The notes under the pieces: model-generated | What the model was told of the DNA's origin: nothing | Seen by the model: only the letters and a program-made list of their open reading frames with translations | Databases searched by the model: none | Assembly: GCA_963746465.1 (NCBI GenBank) | Contig: CAVVAY010000007.1 | Coordinates: 682,001 to 746,000, forward strand | Source: CAVVAY01 sp963746465 | Lineage (GTDB): Bacteria > Actinomycetota > Actinomycetes > JACCUZ01 | DNA: 64,000 nucleotides | Direction of reading: 5' to 3' | Shown: positions 54,675-63,808 of the stretch, piece after piece | Layout of the letters: every line of letters starts with the position of its first letter | Numbering within the stretch: the first letter of the stretch is position 1 | Made by a program: the position numbers and the translations under genes

Positions 54675-56630
54675 GTGAGCCTGCGACGAAGGCTGTGGCT
54701 GGTGCTCGGCGGCCTGTTCCTGGTGCCGTTGGCCGTCGGTGCCCTCGTGCTGCTCCTGGTGGTGCCGACCGCGCAGTCCGACCGGGTCTCCGGGAACGTC
54801 GACCGTTCGGCGGCCGCCGTCCGCGCCGAGCTGATCGACCAGTGCCGCACGCTCGGCGTCGCCTCGCGGACCGCTGCGCTGTCCCTGGGCAGCGACCCCG
54901 AGGCCATCCTCGAGGACCTGGTACGCGACGTCACGGTCGACTACGCCGCGATCTTCGACGGGAACGGCGCCGTGGTCGCGCAGGCCGGCCGGCTACCCGC
55001 GGGCTCCGGAGAGGCGCAGGACCTGCCCGCCTGCACCGCCGGGCCGGCTGCCGGGTCGGCCGCGCCGGTCCTGGCGCAGAGCCAGAACCTGGTCGGCGAC
55101 ACGACCGGTGCAGGCAAGGCCGTGGTCGCCAAGAACCTTCGCGGCGAGCTGCTGACCGACGTCCGCCGGCGCAGCGCAGCCGACGAGGTCGTGCTGCTGA
55201 ACGGCCGGGCCGTGGTGTTCTCGACGCTAAGCAAGGGCACGACCCAGGCGCTGGTCGCCGCGGCCCGCGGGCACACCGGCCTGGTCGACGTGGGCGACTG
55301 GACGGCGCGGGTCGACCCGCCGGCCAGCGGCCTGCCGTGGACCACGGTGGTCGCCGCCCCGGACCCGGACGCGTCGTCGCGGACCACGTTGTTCCTGCTC
55401 ATCCTGCTCGCCGGAGCCGTCGCGGCCGGCATCCTGGTCGCGGTCGTGGCCCGCGGCCTGAGCCAGCCCTACACCGAGATCGCGGAGGCCGCCGAGCGGG
55501 TCGCCGGTGGCGACCTGGACACGTCGATCACCCCTGCGCAGGACGGCGAGGCCGGCCGGCTCGGCAGCGCGTTCAACCAGATGACCGACGAGCTGCGCCG
55601 CAGCATGGCAGCGCTGGAACGCAGCCGGGAGGACCTGCGGGACTCGCTGGAACGCATCGGCGACACGCTCACCAGCACCCACGACCTCGACGGCCTGCTC
55701 CAGGTGGTCCTCGAGACGGCGGTGGTCACCCTGCAGGGCAAGTCCGGGGTCGTGCTGCGGATGACGGCCGACCGGCTGCAGCTGGTGGCCGAGCACGGGC
55801 TGCACGAGTCCGACCTGCCGGCGCCGGCGGTCGTCACGCCCGGCCTCGGCGTGCTCGGGCGGGTCGTGTCCTCCGGTGAAGGCGTGCGGGGCAGGCTCGG
55901 ATCCGGGCCGCCCGAGCTCGAGCCGGTGCCCGGCGAGCCGGACTCGGGTCAGGTGCTCGCCGTCCCGGTGCGCAGCATGGGCAACGTCATCGGCGTGGTC
56001 GCGCTCTACGACCGGGTCGACGGCCGGGCCTTCGAGAGCGCTGACGAGGACGCGCTGCGCACCCTCGCGGGCCAGGCCAGCATCGCGGTCGACAACGTGC
56101 ACCTGCACCACGAGGCACAGCGGCTGTCGACCACCGACCCGCTGACCGGCCTGTGGAACTTCCGCTACCTGTCGATGAGCCTGGCGCGCGAGATCGAGCG
56201 GTCCACCCGGTTCGACCGGCCGCTGGCGGTGCTGATGCTCGACCTGGACCACTTCAAGGCGGTCAACGACACGCACGGGCACGCCCGCGGCGACTCGGTG
56301 CTGCGCGAGCTGGCGCACCGGGTCCAGGAGCAGATCCGTGAGGTCGACACCTTCGCCCGCTACGGCGGCGAGGAGTTCGTCGTGGTCCTGCCCGAGACCA
56401 GCGTCGAGGGGGCGGCCCAGCTGGCCGAGCGGATCTGCGTCGCGGTGCGCCGCGAGCCGTTCCGCCAGGAGGGCGAGGAGCCGCTGGACATCACCTTGTC
56501 GATCGGCGGCGCGGCGTTCCCGGACCACGGCTCGACCCCGGCCACCCTGATGCGCTCGGCGGACAAGGCGCTGTACGCCGCTAAGGGCGACGGGCGCGAC
56601 CGCTGGCACGTGCCCGGCGCAGAGGGCTGA
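54675..56630 (+). CDS. Membrane diguanylate cyclase (sensor-HAMP-GAF-GGEEF)
   Basis: A 651-aa protein: first transmembrane helix (about residues 8-30), an extracytoplasmic sensor of about 200 residues, a second helix (about 240-262), HAMP (about 265-315), a coiled coil, a GAF domain (about 335-480), and a GGDEF domain. The active site is GGEEF at 564-568, and REVD five residues before it is an intact inhibitory site. DPLTGLWNFRYL marks the domain start. It sits between cyclo-ligase (divergent) and galU (28 nt downstream). The GTG at 54675 directly precedes the first helix. Confidence 0.9.
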   Translation: MSLRRRLWLVLGGLFLVPLAVGALVLLLVVPTAQSDRVSGNVDRSAAAVRAELIDQCRTLGVASRTAALSLGSDPEAILEDLVRDVTVDYAAIFDGNGAVVAQAGRLPAGSGEAQDLPACTAGPAAGSAAPVLAQSQNLVGDTTGAGKAVVAKNLRGELLTDVRRRSAADEVVLLNGRAVVFSTLSKGTTQALVAAARGHTGLVDVGDWTARVDPPASGLPWTTVVAAPDPDASSRTTLFLLILLAGAVAAGILVAVVARGLSQPYTEIAEAAERVAGGDLDTSITPAQDGEAGRLGSAFNQMTDELRRSMAALERSREDLRDSLERIGDTLTSTHDLDGLLQVVLETAVVTLQGKSGVVLRMTADRLQLVAEHGLHESDLPAPAVVTPGLGVLGRVVSSGEGVRGRLGSGPPELEPVPGEPDSGQVLAVPVRSMGNVIGVVALYDRVDGRAFESADEDALRTLAGQASIAVDNVHLHHEAQRLSTTDPLTGLWNFRYLSMSLAREIERSTRFDRPLAVLMLDLDHFKAVNDTHGHARGDSVLRELAHRVQEQIREVDTFARYGGEEFVVVLPETSVEGAAQLAERICVAVRREPFRQEGEEPLDITLSIGGAAFPDHGSTPATLMRSADKALYAAKGDGRDRWHVPGAEG

Positions 56631-56658
56631 GGCTCCCGGGCCGTTAGGGTCTCCTGCC

Positions 56659-57582
56659 ATGGCGACCGACCCGATTTCCGCGCCCCCGGTGACCAAGGCA
56701 GTCGTCACCGTGGCCGGCCTGGGCACCCGGTTCCTCCCGGCCACCAAGGCGACGCCCAAGGAGATGCTGCCGATCGTCGACAAGCCGGCGATCCAGTACG
56801 TGGTCGAGGAGGCGGTGGCCGCCGGGCTGGACGACGTCCTGCTCGTCACCGGCCGGAACAAGAACGCGATCGAGAACCACTTCGACCGCAACTGGGAGCT
56901 CGAGGCGGCGCTGGAGGCCAAGGGCGACTTCGAGCGGCTGAAGCGGGTACGTGAGAGCGCCGTCATCGCCGACCTGCACTACACCCGCCAGGGCGACCCG
57001 CGCGGGCTCGGGCACGCCGTGCTCTGCGCCGCCCGGCACGTCGGTCAGGAGCCGTTCGCCGTGCTGCTCGGCGACGACCTGATCGACCCGCGGGACCCGC
57101 TGCTGCGCACCATGCTCGACGTCCGGGCGCGGTACGGCGGCACCGTCGTCGCGCTGATGAAGGTGCCGCACGACCAGGTCCACCTCTACGGCTGCGCCGC
57201 CGTCGACACCACCGTGGACGCCGACCCGTCCGGCGTGGTGACCATCACCGACCTGGTCGAGAAGCCGCCGGTCGACGAGGCGCCAAGCGACCTCGCAGTG
57301 ATCGGCCGGTACGTCCTCGACCCCGGCGTCTTCGAGGTCCTCCGGCGCACCGAGCCCGGGCGCGGGGGTGAGATCCAGCTGACCGACGCACTGCGCCAGA
57401 TGGCCGCCACCGGAGAGCACGGCCCGGTGCACGGCGTGGTGTTCTCCGGTCGTCGCTACGACACCGGGGACCGGCTGGAGTACCTCAAGACGGTGGTCCG
57501 GCTGGCCAGCGAGCGCGACGACCTCGGCCCGGCGTTCGCGTCCTGGCTGCAGACCTTCGTCGAGGAGGAGATGGGCCGGTGA
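56659..57582 (+). CDS. galU: UTP-glucose-1-phosphate uridylyltransferase
   Basis: A 307-aa GalU forming UDP-glucose. KAVVTVAGLGTRFLPATKATPKEMLPIVDKPAIQYVVEEAV is the nucleotide-binding start (the G-rich loop and Lys of the family). NHFDRNWELE, GDDLIDPR, and EKPPVDEAPSDLAVIGRYVL follow. TAGGGT at 56645-56650 lies 8 nt before the ATG, so transcription may begin here. It overlaps moeA by 4 nt. This galU-moeA order is normal in actinobacteria. Confidence 0.95.
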   Translation: MATDPISAPPVTKAVVTVAGLGTRFLPATKATPKEMLPIVDKPAIQYVVEEAVAAGLDDVLLVTGRNKNAIENHFDRNWELEAALEAKGDFERLKRVRESAVIADLHYTRQGDPRGLGHAVLCAARHVGQEPFAVLLGDDLIDPRDPLLRTMLDVRARYGGTVVALMKVPHDQVHLYGCAAVDTTVDADPSGVVTITDLVEKPPVDEAPSDLAVIGRYVLDPGVFEVLRRTEPGRGGEIQLTDALRQMAATGEHGPVHGVVFSGRRYDTGDRLEYLKTVVRLASERDDLGPAFASWLQTFVEEEMGR

Positions 57583-58808
57583 GCGACAAGAGCGTCGACC
57601 AGCACCTCACCGACATCCTCGCCGGCATCGACCCGGTTGCGCCGCTGGACCTCCAGCTGCTCGACGCGCACGGCTGCATCCTGGCCGAGGACGTCACCGC
57701 CGAGGTCGACCTGCCGCCCTTCGACAACGCCTCGCACGACGGGTACGCCGTGCGGTCAGCCGACGTGGCCTCGGCCACCGAGTCGACGCCGGTGCAGCTG
57801 CCCGTGGTGGGCGACGTCGCCGCCGGGTCGCAGGCGACCTACACCGTGCAGCCGGGCCTCTGCGTGCGGATCATGACCGGTGCGCCGGTCCCGGTCGGCG
57901 CGGACGCCGTCGTGCCGCTGGAGTGGACCGACCGTGGCTTGGCCTCCGTGTCGATCACCCAGGCTCCCGAGGTCGGCGCCCACATCCGGCGCCGCGGCGA
58001 GGACGTGCAGACCGGGCACGGCGTGCTGAAGGCAGGAGCCCGGCTCGGCCCCGGCCAGCTCGGGCTGCTCGCCGCGGTCGGCCGCGACCGCGTCGTCGTC
58101 CGGCCGCGCCCCCGCGTCGTGATCATCTCGACCGGCAGCGAGCTGGTGGAGCCGGGCACCCGCACCGCGCAGGGCCAGATCCACGAGTCGAACTCCTACA
58201 TCCTCACCACCGCGGCGCGCGAGGCCGGCGCCACCGCCTTCCGGGTCGGCATCGTCCCCGACGACGCGCGCACGCTGATGAACACGATCGAGGACCAGCT
58301 GATCCGCGCCGACCTGGTGCTGACCAGCGGCGGGGTCAGCGTCGGTGCGTACGACGTGGTCAAGGAGGTGCTGACCCGCCTCGGCACGGTGAGCTTCGAG
58401 ACGGTCGCGATGCAGCCGGGCAAGCCGCAGGGCTACGGCACCATCGGCCCGGACAAGACGCCGATCATCACGCTGCCGGGCAACCCGGTGTCGTCGTACG
58501 TCTCCTTCGAGGTCTTCGTCCGGCCGGTCATCCGGCGGATGCTCGGCGTCGAGCCGCTGCACCGGCCCACCGTGCGTGCGGTCTGCCAGGAGGGGTTCAG
58601 CTCGCCGGCCGGCAAGCGGCAGTACATGCGCGGCTGGCTGGACGTCGTCGACGGTCGGTACGTCGTGCGCCCGGTCGGCGGAGCGGGCTCGCACCTGGTC
58701 GGCGGCCTGGCCCACTCGAACGCGCTGGTCGTGGTGCCGGAGGACGTCACCGAGGTCCCGGTGGGCGGCGCCGTCGAGGTGATGGTGCTCGAACGGCGGC
58801 TGTCATGA
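57579..58808 (+). CDS. moeA: Molybdopterin molybdotransferase
   Basis: A 409-aa MoeA inserting molybdate into adenylated molybdopterin. PPFDNASHDGYAVRSADV, RIMTGAPVPVGADAVVPLEWTD, and IISTGSELVEPG followed by LTSGGVSVGAYDVVKEVL are the family blocks. The C-terminal domain (VCQEGFSSPAGKRQYMRGW) is present. The GTG overlaps the galU stop. MoaC and MogA follow with 4-nt overlaps, so one polycistron carries three late and early cofactor steps. Confidence 0.95.
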   Translation: MSDKSVDQHLTDILAGIDPVAPLDLQLLDAHGCILAEDVTAEVDLPPFDNASHDGYAVRSADVASATESTPVQLPVVGDVAAGSQATYTVQPGLCVRIMTGAPVPVGADAVVPLEWTDRGLASVSITQAPEVGAHIRRRGEDVQTGHGVLKAGARLGPGQLGLLAAVGRDRVVVRPRPRVVIISTGSELVEPGTRTAQGQIHESNSYILTTAAREAGATAFRVGIVPDDARTLMNTIEDQLIRADLVLTSGGVSVGAYDVVKEVLTRLGTVSFETVAMQPGKPQGYGTIGPDKTPIITLPGNPVSSYVSFEVFVRPVIRRMLGVEPLHRPTVRAVCQEGFSSPAGKRQYMRGWLDVVDGRYVVRPVGGAGSHLVGGLAHSNALVVVPEDVTEVPVGGAVEVMVLERRLS

Positions 58809-59311
58809 ACGATGGCGGGCGATTCACGCATGTCGACGACAGCGGTGCGGCCCGGATGGTCGACGTGTCCGGCAAGGACGTCACGGTGCGCTCCGCGACG
58901 GCGTCCGGCCGGGTGCTGGTTTCGGCCGAGGTGGTCGCCCTGCTGCGCGGCGCCGGCGTGCCCAAGGGAGACGCGCTCGCGGTGGCCCGGATCGCCGGCA
59001 TCCAGGCAGCCAAGCGCACCCCGGACCTGGTTCCGCTCTGCCACCCGATCGCGATCCACGGCGTGGAGGTCGACCTGCAGGTCGTCGAAGACGCGGTGCA
59101 GGTGACCGCCACCGTCCGGACCGCCGACCGCACCGGTGTCGAGATGGAGGCGCTGACCTGCGTGGCCGTCGCCGGCCTCGCTCTCATCGACATGGTGAAG
59201 GCGGTGGACCGCGGCGCCACCATCACCGACGTCCGCGTCGAGCACAAGAGCGGCGGGCGCTCGGGGGAGTGGCGGCGAACCAGCGGCCCGTCAGGAGCGT
59301 CTGCATCATGA
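58805..59311 (+). CDS. moaC: Cyclic pyranopterin monophosphate synthase
   Basis: A 168-aa MoaC, forming cPMP from the 3',8-cH2GTP made by MoaA. FTHVDDSGAARMVDVSGKDVTVRSATASG opens it. KRTPDLVPLCHPIAIHGVEVDL and DRTGVEMEALTCVAVAGLALIDMVKAVDRG hold the two catalytic Lys residues and substrate-binding residues. The ATG overlaps the moeA stop. MoaA is not in the window. Confidence 0.95.
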   Translation: MNDGGRFTHVDDSGAARMVDVSGKDVTVRSATASGRVLVSAEVVALLRGAGVPKGDALAVARIAGIQAAKRTPDLVPLCHPIAIHGVEVDLQVVEDAVQVTATVRTADRTGVEMEALTCVAVAGLALIDMVKAVDRGATITDVRVEHKSGGRSGEWRRTSGPSGASAS

Positions 59312-59781
59312 GAGCGCTCGTCGTGAGCGTGTCGAACCGGGCGGCCGCAGGTGTCTACGAGGACCGCACCGGCCCGGTGCTCGTCGCGGGGCTGGTCGCG
59401 CTGGGTTTCGAGGTGGACGGCCCCGAGGTGGTGCCGGACGGCGACCCCGTCGAGGAGGTGCTGCGCGAGGCGGTCGCGTCGGCGTACGACGTGGTGCTCA
59501 CCTCCGGCGGCACCGGCATCACGCCGACCGACCGGACCCCGGAGATGACTGCTCGCGTCCTGGACACCGACCTGCCGGGGATCGCGGAGACGCTGCGCGC
59601 CCACGGGGTCGCCAAGGGCGTGCCGACCGCCGCGCTGTCCCGTGGGCTGGCCGGGCTGGCCGGGACGACCGTGGTCGTGAACCTGCCTGGCTCGCCCGGC
59701 GGCGTGCGCGACGGCCTCGAGGTGCTCGGCCCGCTGCTGGTGCACGCGGTCGAGCAGGTGCACGGGAGCGACCACGCATGA
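59308..59781 (+). CDS. mogA: Molybdopterin adenylyltransferase (MogA/MoaB)
   Basis: A 157-aa MogA/MoaB. ALVVSVSNRAAAGVYEDRTGPVL, VVLTSGGTGITPTDRTPEMT and VNLPGSPGGVRDGLEVLGPLL are the family motifs for MPT and ATP binding. It adenylates molybdopterin before MoeA inserts the metal. ATG overlaps the moaC stop, and the next gene overlaps it. Short length fits the stand-alone enzyme. Confidence 0.94.
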   Translation: MRALVVSVSNRAAAGVYEDRTGPVLVAGLVALGFEVDGPEVVPDGDPVEEVLREAVASAYDVVLTSGGTGITPTDRTPEMTARVLDTDLPGIAETLRAHGVAKGVPTAALSRGLAGLAGTTVVVNLPGSPGGVRDGLEVLGPLLVHAVEQVHGSDHA

Positions 59782-60374
59782 CCCGCGGCTGGCCGGCGAC
59801 CCTGACCGACGGCCGGGTCGGGCTGCGGCCGCTGGCCCGCAGCGACCGCGAGGCCTGGCTCGAGGTGCGCTCGCACAACGCGGCCTGGCTGGCCCCGTGG
59901 GAGGCGACACCGCCGCGGGACACCGGCCCGCCGATGTCGTTCACCGCCATGGTCCGGTCGCTCCGCCTGCAGGCCCGCAAGGGGCTGACGCTGCCGTTCG
60001 TGATCACCTACGACGGACGGCTGGTGGGGCAGCTCACCGTGGGAGGCATCACCTGGGGATCGCTGTGCTCGGCACACGTGGGCTACTGGGTCGACCAGCG
60101 GATCGCCGGCCGCGGGGTGATGCCCACCGCTGTCGCGCTGGCCACCGACCACTGCTTCACGGCACTCGGGCTGCACCGGGTCGAGGTCAACATCCGCCCG
60201 GAGAACACCGCCTCGCTGCGCGTGGTCGAGAAGCTCGGCTTCCGCGAGGAGGGCACCCGCAGCGCGTTCCTGCACATCGCGGGAGCCTGGCGGGACCACC
60301 GGTCGTTCGCGCTGACGGCTGACGAGGTGCCCGGCGGGCTGCTCCGCCGCTGGCACCAGTACCAGACCCACTGA
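59778..60374 (+). CDS. RimJ/RimL-type GNAT N-acetyltransferase
   Basis: A 198-aa GNAT enzyme: GRVGLRPLARSDREAWLEVRSHN, VTYDGRLVGQLTVGGIT-like core, IAGRGVMPTAVALATDH acetyl-CoA loop (Q/RxxGxG-like) and NIRPENTASLRVVEKLGFREEG. It may acetylate the N-terminus of a ribosomal protein as RimJ does, or another target. The ATG overlaps the mogA stop, so it is coupled to the molybdenum operon, a neighbourhood widely kept in actinobacteria before sepX. Confidence 0.9.
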   Translation: MTRGWPATLTDGRVGLRPLARSDREAWLEVRSHNAAWLAPWEATPPRDTGPPMSFTAMVRSLRLQARKGLTLPFVITYDGRLVGQLTVGGITWGSLCSAHVGYWVDQRIAGRGVMPTAVALATDHCFTALGLHRVEVNIRPENTASLRVVEKLGFREEGTRSAFLHIAGAWRDHRSFALTADEVPGGLLRRWHQYQTH

Positions 60375-60489
60375 GCGGCCACTCAAGGATCTGGCGAGTC
60401 ACACAGGTCACAACAGCCTCAGGACTGATCCTGCGACACACCGGGTCAGGTCCGCTGGCGCCCGCTCCGGCGGCCCTACCGTTCTGCGC

Positions 60490-61386
60490 GTGGGCAGCGG
60501 GATCATCTACGCGATCATCATCGGGATCTGGGCTGCCTACTTCATCCCGCGCTGGCTGAAGCGGCACGAGGAGCTCTCCGAGTCGCGCTCGGTGGAGAAG
60601 TTCGAGCAGGCGATGCGGATCCTGTCCCGCCGGGAGGCCACCCCGGACAAGAGGTACGTCGTCATGCCGCCGCGCCCGGAGGCGCCGCGCAGCGACCTGC
60701 CCGCCCGCAGCCGGGTCCCGGCGCAGCGCTCGGCGCCGGTCCGCGGCCGGGTCGGTGCTGCGGCGATGCGCCGGCGCCGGATCCTGGCCGGGCTGCTCCT
60801 CGTGTCGCTGCTCGTGGGTGTCCTCACCCCGCTGACGCCGGTGCCCTGGTGGGTGCCGGTGCTGCTGCTGGCCGTCACCGTCGCGGACCTGGTCCACCTG
60901 CGGGTGCAGGTGCGGCGCAGCCGCGAGGTCACCCGGACCCGGAAGGCCGTCCGGCAGAGCGTGCGGTCCCGGCTGATGCGCTTCGACGCGCTGGACCGGC
61001 TGATGACGGTACGCCGGGAGATGGCTGAGGACCGCGCGGCCGAGGAGGCCCGCTGGGCCGCCGCCGAGGAGGCCGACCGGCTCGAGCGGGAGGCCGAGGA
61101 GCGCCGGGCCGCCGAGCAGGCCGCCGGCTGGCAGCCGGTGCCGGTGCCGCTGCCGACGTACGTCAACAAGCCGATGGCGCCCCGTCGCGCCCCGGCCATC
61201 GACCTGACCAAGCCCGATGCCTGGACCGAGGCCCAGCTGCCGGGCGCCCGGGTCGAGCAGTCGCCGTTCGACCAGCACTCAGACCCCCGCCCGGCTGCCG
61301 CGAGCATGTCGGCTCTGGTCGACGACGCGGACGACGCCGACGACCAGCTGGACGCGATCATCGCGCGTCGAGCGGTGAACGACTGA
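60490..61386 (+). CDS. sepX: Divisome protein SepX/GlpR
   Basis: A 298-aa membrane protein. An N-terminal helix (GIIYAIIIGIWAAYFIPRW, residues about 4-22) precedes a loop with LKRHEELSESRSVEKFEQAMRIL (conserved), two further helices at about 95-135, a coiled coil and an acidic C-terminus. This matches SepX (called GlpR in corynebacteria), an FtsZ-interacting actinobacterial divisome protein. The GTG at 60490 has TACCGT (60477-60482) 7 nt before it, so a leaderless mRNA is likely. It follows the GNAT gene. Confidence 0.9.
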   Translation: MGSGIIYAIIIGIWAAYFIPRWLKRHEELSESRSVEKFEQAMRILSRREATPDKRYVVMPPRPEAPRSDLPARSRVPAQRSAPVRGRVGAAAMRRRRILAGLLLVSLLVGVLTPLTPVPWWVPVLLLAVTVADLVHLRVQVRRSREVTRTRKAVRQSVRSRLMRFDALDRLMTVRREMAEDRAAEEARWAAAEEADRLEREAEERRAAEQAAGWQPVPVPLPTYVNKPMAPRRAPAIDLTKPDAWTEAQLPGARVEQSPFDQHSDPRPAAASMSALVDDADDADDQLDAIIARRAVND

Positions 61387-61419
61387 CCCTGCCGGTTTGG
61401 TAGCCTCGCTGTTCCACCA

Positions 61420-61492
61420 GGGGCTGTAGCGCAGCTGGTAGCGCACCTCGTTCGCAACGAGGGGGTCAGGGGTTCGAGTCCCCTCAGCTCCA
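61420..61492 (+). tRNA. tRNA-Ala (CGC)
   Basis: A 73-nt cloverleaf: acceptor GGGGCTG/CAGCTCC with one G-T pair, D arm GTAGCGCAGCTGGTAGCGC, anticodon stem CCTCG/CGAGG with loop TTCGCAA giving CGC (reads GCG), T arm GGGGTTCGAGTCCCC, discriminator A. CCA is not encoded. Confidence 0.96.
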
Positions 61493-61558
61493 CCGAAACC
61501 GTCTGATTTCCCCTCCCGGAGGGCTTGGCGCAGCGGGCCTAGACTCCGCCGTGAGGCC

Positions 61559-63637
61559 ATGAGCGCACCACTCGTCCGTGCAGCTGGCCCCGGCCGTACC
61601 GCGATCGGGGAGCGGCTCGCTGCCCTGCGCCGCCGCGAGCACGCGGAGCCGGTGCTCTACCTGCTGACCCTCGCGCTCGTGACGCTGCTGTACTACGGCG
61701 CCGGACGCATCGGTCTCGAGCTGGCCTACCTCAACGGCGCGGTGGCGGCGCTGTGGCCACCGGCGGGCCTGGGCCTGGCGGTGCTGTTCCTCTACGGCAT
61801 CCGGCTCTGGCCGGCGATCGTGGTCGGCGACCTGCTGCTCGGGGACTACTCGACGCCGACGGGCACGGTGCTCGCCCAGACGCTCGGGAACACCGTCGCG
61901 GTCGTGGTCGCCGCGCTGCTCCTGCGCCGCCTCACGGCTGGGCGCGGCGGCCTGGAACGGGTCACGGACGTGCTCGCCTTCGTCGCCTGCGCGCTCGTCG
62001 CGGCGGTGGTCAGCGCCGCGTTCGGTCCGATGGCGTTGCAGATGGGCGACGTGATCGCGGCCGACGAGCTCGGGCAGGTGTTCCGCACCTGGACGCTGGG
62101 CGATGCCGCCGGCGTCCTCGTGGTCGCACCGTTCATCCTCACCTGGGCGACAACGGGTCCCAAAGACATCCATCGCCGCGAGGTCGTGGAGGGTCTCGCG
62201 GTTCTCGCCGTGCTGGTGGCGCTGTCTGAGCTGCCGCCACAGCGCGACGTCCCGTACATCGTCTTCCCGGTCCTGCTCTGGGCGGCGGTCCGGTTCGGGC
62301 CGCGGGGAGCCGCCACGGCCGTCCTCGTCGTCTGCTCGATCACGGTCTGGAACACGGCGCACAACGAGGGCCCGTTCGTGCGCGACTCGATCAACGACAG
62401 TCTGCTCGCCACCCAGCTCTTCATCGCCGTCTCGGCGCTCACGTCGCTGGTGCTGGCGGCCGAGACCGCCGAACGCACCCGGACCGCCGAGGCGCTGGCG
62501 GCCAGCGAGGCCTCCCAGCGCGCGCTCGCGGACGAGCAGGCCGCGCTGCGCCGAGTGGCCACGTTCGTGGCGAGCGGCGAGCCGCCGAGCCGGGTCTTCG
62601 GGCAGGTGACCGAGGAGGTCGCCCGGCTGCTCGGCATGCCCGGCGCAAGTGTTGTGCGCTACGACGGAGTCCGTACGGCGACCGTCGTGGGCGGCTGGAG
62701 CGACGACGGCAACCTGAGCCTCCCGGTGGCCAGCACCTTCGACCTCGACGGCGACACGGTGGTCGCCAAGGTGCTGCGCAGCGGCAGCCCGCAGCGCGTG
62801 GACGACTACCAGGACACCAGCGGAGCACTTGCCGAGACGCTGCAGAGCTCCGGCTACCAGGCGGCGGTGGCGGCGCCGGTCACCGTGGAGGGACGGCTGT
62901 GGGGCGCACTGGCCGCGGCGACCCGGTCCGAGGAGCCGCTGCCGGACGGCCTCGAGCAGCGACTCCGCAACTTCGCGGAGCTGGTCGCCCAGGCGCTCGC
63001 CAACGCCGACGCTCACGAGCAGCTGGCCGCATCGCGCGCGCGGATCGTCGAGGCCGGGGACGCCGAGCGCCGGCGGCTCGAGCGCAACCTGCACGACGGC
63101 GCACAACAGCGGTTCGTCGCGCTGGCGCTCGACCTGACGTTGCTCGGCGCGACCCTCGAGAAGGATCCGCCGGCCGCCCGCAAGACCCTGACAGCCGCGC
63201 AGGACCAGCTCGCACGCGGACTCGAGGAGCTTCGCGAGCTGGCCCGCGGCATCCACCCGGCGGTGCTCACCGATCGCGGTCTCGGCCCGGCGCTGCAGGC
63301 CCTGGTCCGGCGAGCCCCGGTGCCGGTCGAGATCGTCGCGCTGCCGGAGCAGCGACTCGCCGGGCCTGTCGAGGCCGCGGCGTACTACGTCGTCGCCGAG
63401 GCGATCACCAACGTGGCCAAGTACGCGCGTGCCACCCAGGTCACCGTCAGCGTGCACGTCCGCGACGGCCACGCCCTGCTCACGGTGACCGATGACGGGG
63501 TCGGGGGTGCGGACGCCGACCGAGGGACCGGGCTGCGCGGGCTAGCCGACCGCCTCGAGGCACTCGACGGGCGTCTGAGGGTCGACAGCCCTCCCGAGCA
63601 CGGCACCCGCATCAGCGCCGAGATCCCCTGCGCCTGA
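61559..63637 (+). CDS. MASE1-GAF sensor histidine kinase (NarL-type partner)
   Basis: A 692-aa kinase. Residues about 30-305 form a MASE1 membrane sensor with about eight helices (LAYLNGAVAALWPPAGLGLAVLF is its signature). GAF is at about 335-480, HisKA_3 with the phospho-His in EAGDAERRRLERNLHDGAQQRFVAL at about 505, then HATPase_c with VVAEAITNVAKYARA and GTGLRGLADRLEAL. The response regulator would be of LuxR/NarL type but is not in the window. The ATG start is weakly supported by AGG. Separate transcript. Confidence 0.93.
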   Translation: MSAPLVRAAGPGRTAIGERLAALRRREHAEPVLYLLTLALVTLLYYGAGRIGLELAYLNGAVAALWPPAGLGLAVLFLYGIRLWPAIVVGDLLLGDYSTPTGTVLAQTLGNTVAVVVAALLLRRLTAGRGGLERVTDVLAFVACALVAAVVSAAFGPMALQMGDVIAADELGQVFRTWTLGDAAGVLVVAPFILTWATTGPKDIHRREVVEGLAVLAVLVALSELPPQRDVPYIVFPVLLWAAVRFGPRGAATAVLVVCSITVWNTAHNEGPFVRDSINDSLLATQLFIAVSALTSLVLAAETAERTRTAEALAASEASQRALADEQAALRRVATFVASGEPPSRVFGQVTEEVARLLGMPGASVVRYDGVRTATVVGGWSDDGNLSLPVASTFDLDGDTVVAKVLRSGSPQRVDDYQDTSGALAETLQSSGYQAAVAAPVTVEGRLWGALAAATRSEEPLPDGLEQRLRNFAELVAQALANADAHEQLAASRARIVEAGDAERRRLERNLHDGAQQRFVALALDLTLLGATLEKDPPAARKTLTAAQDQLARGLEELRELARGIHPAVLTDRGLGPALQALVRRAPVPVEIVALPEQRLAGPVEAAAYYVVAEAITNVAKYARATQVTVSVHVRDGHALLTVTDDGVGGADADRGTGLRGLADRLEALDGRLRVDSPPEHGTRISAEIPCA

Positions 63638-63808
63638 TCACGACTTCGGACGGTCGCTCGACGACGAGGGCAAGGGTCTGGCTCAGGAGAGCCGCGATCC
63701 GCCGGGTGGAGGGGCCGAGGTTTCAGGCGTGTGACGTGGGACACAGCGCAGCGAGCCCCCGCAGCGTGGGCTCCCGGCGCGGCCGGTCCTGGGCGGAGGG
63801 GACATCTC

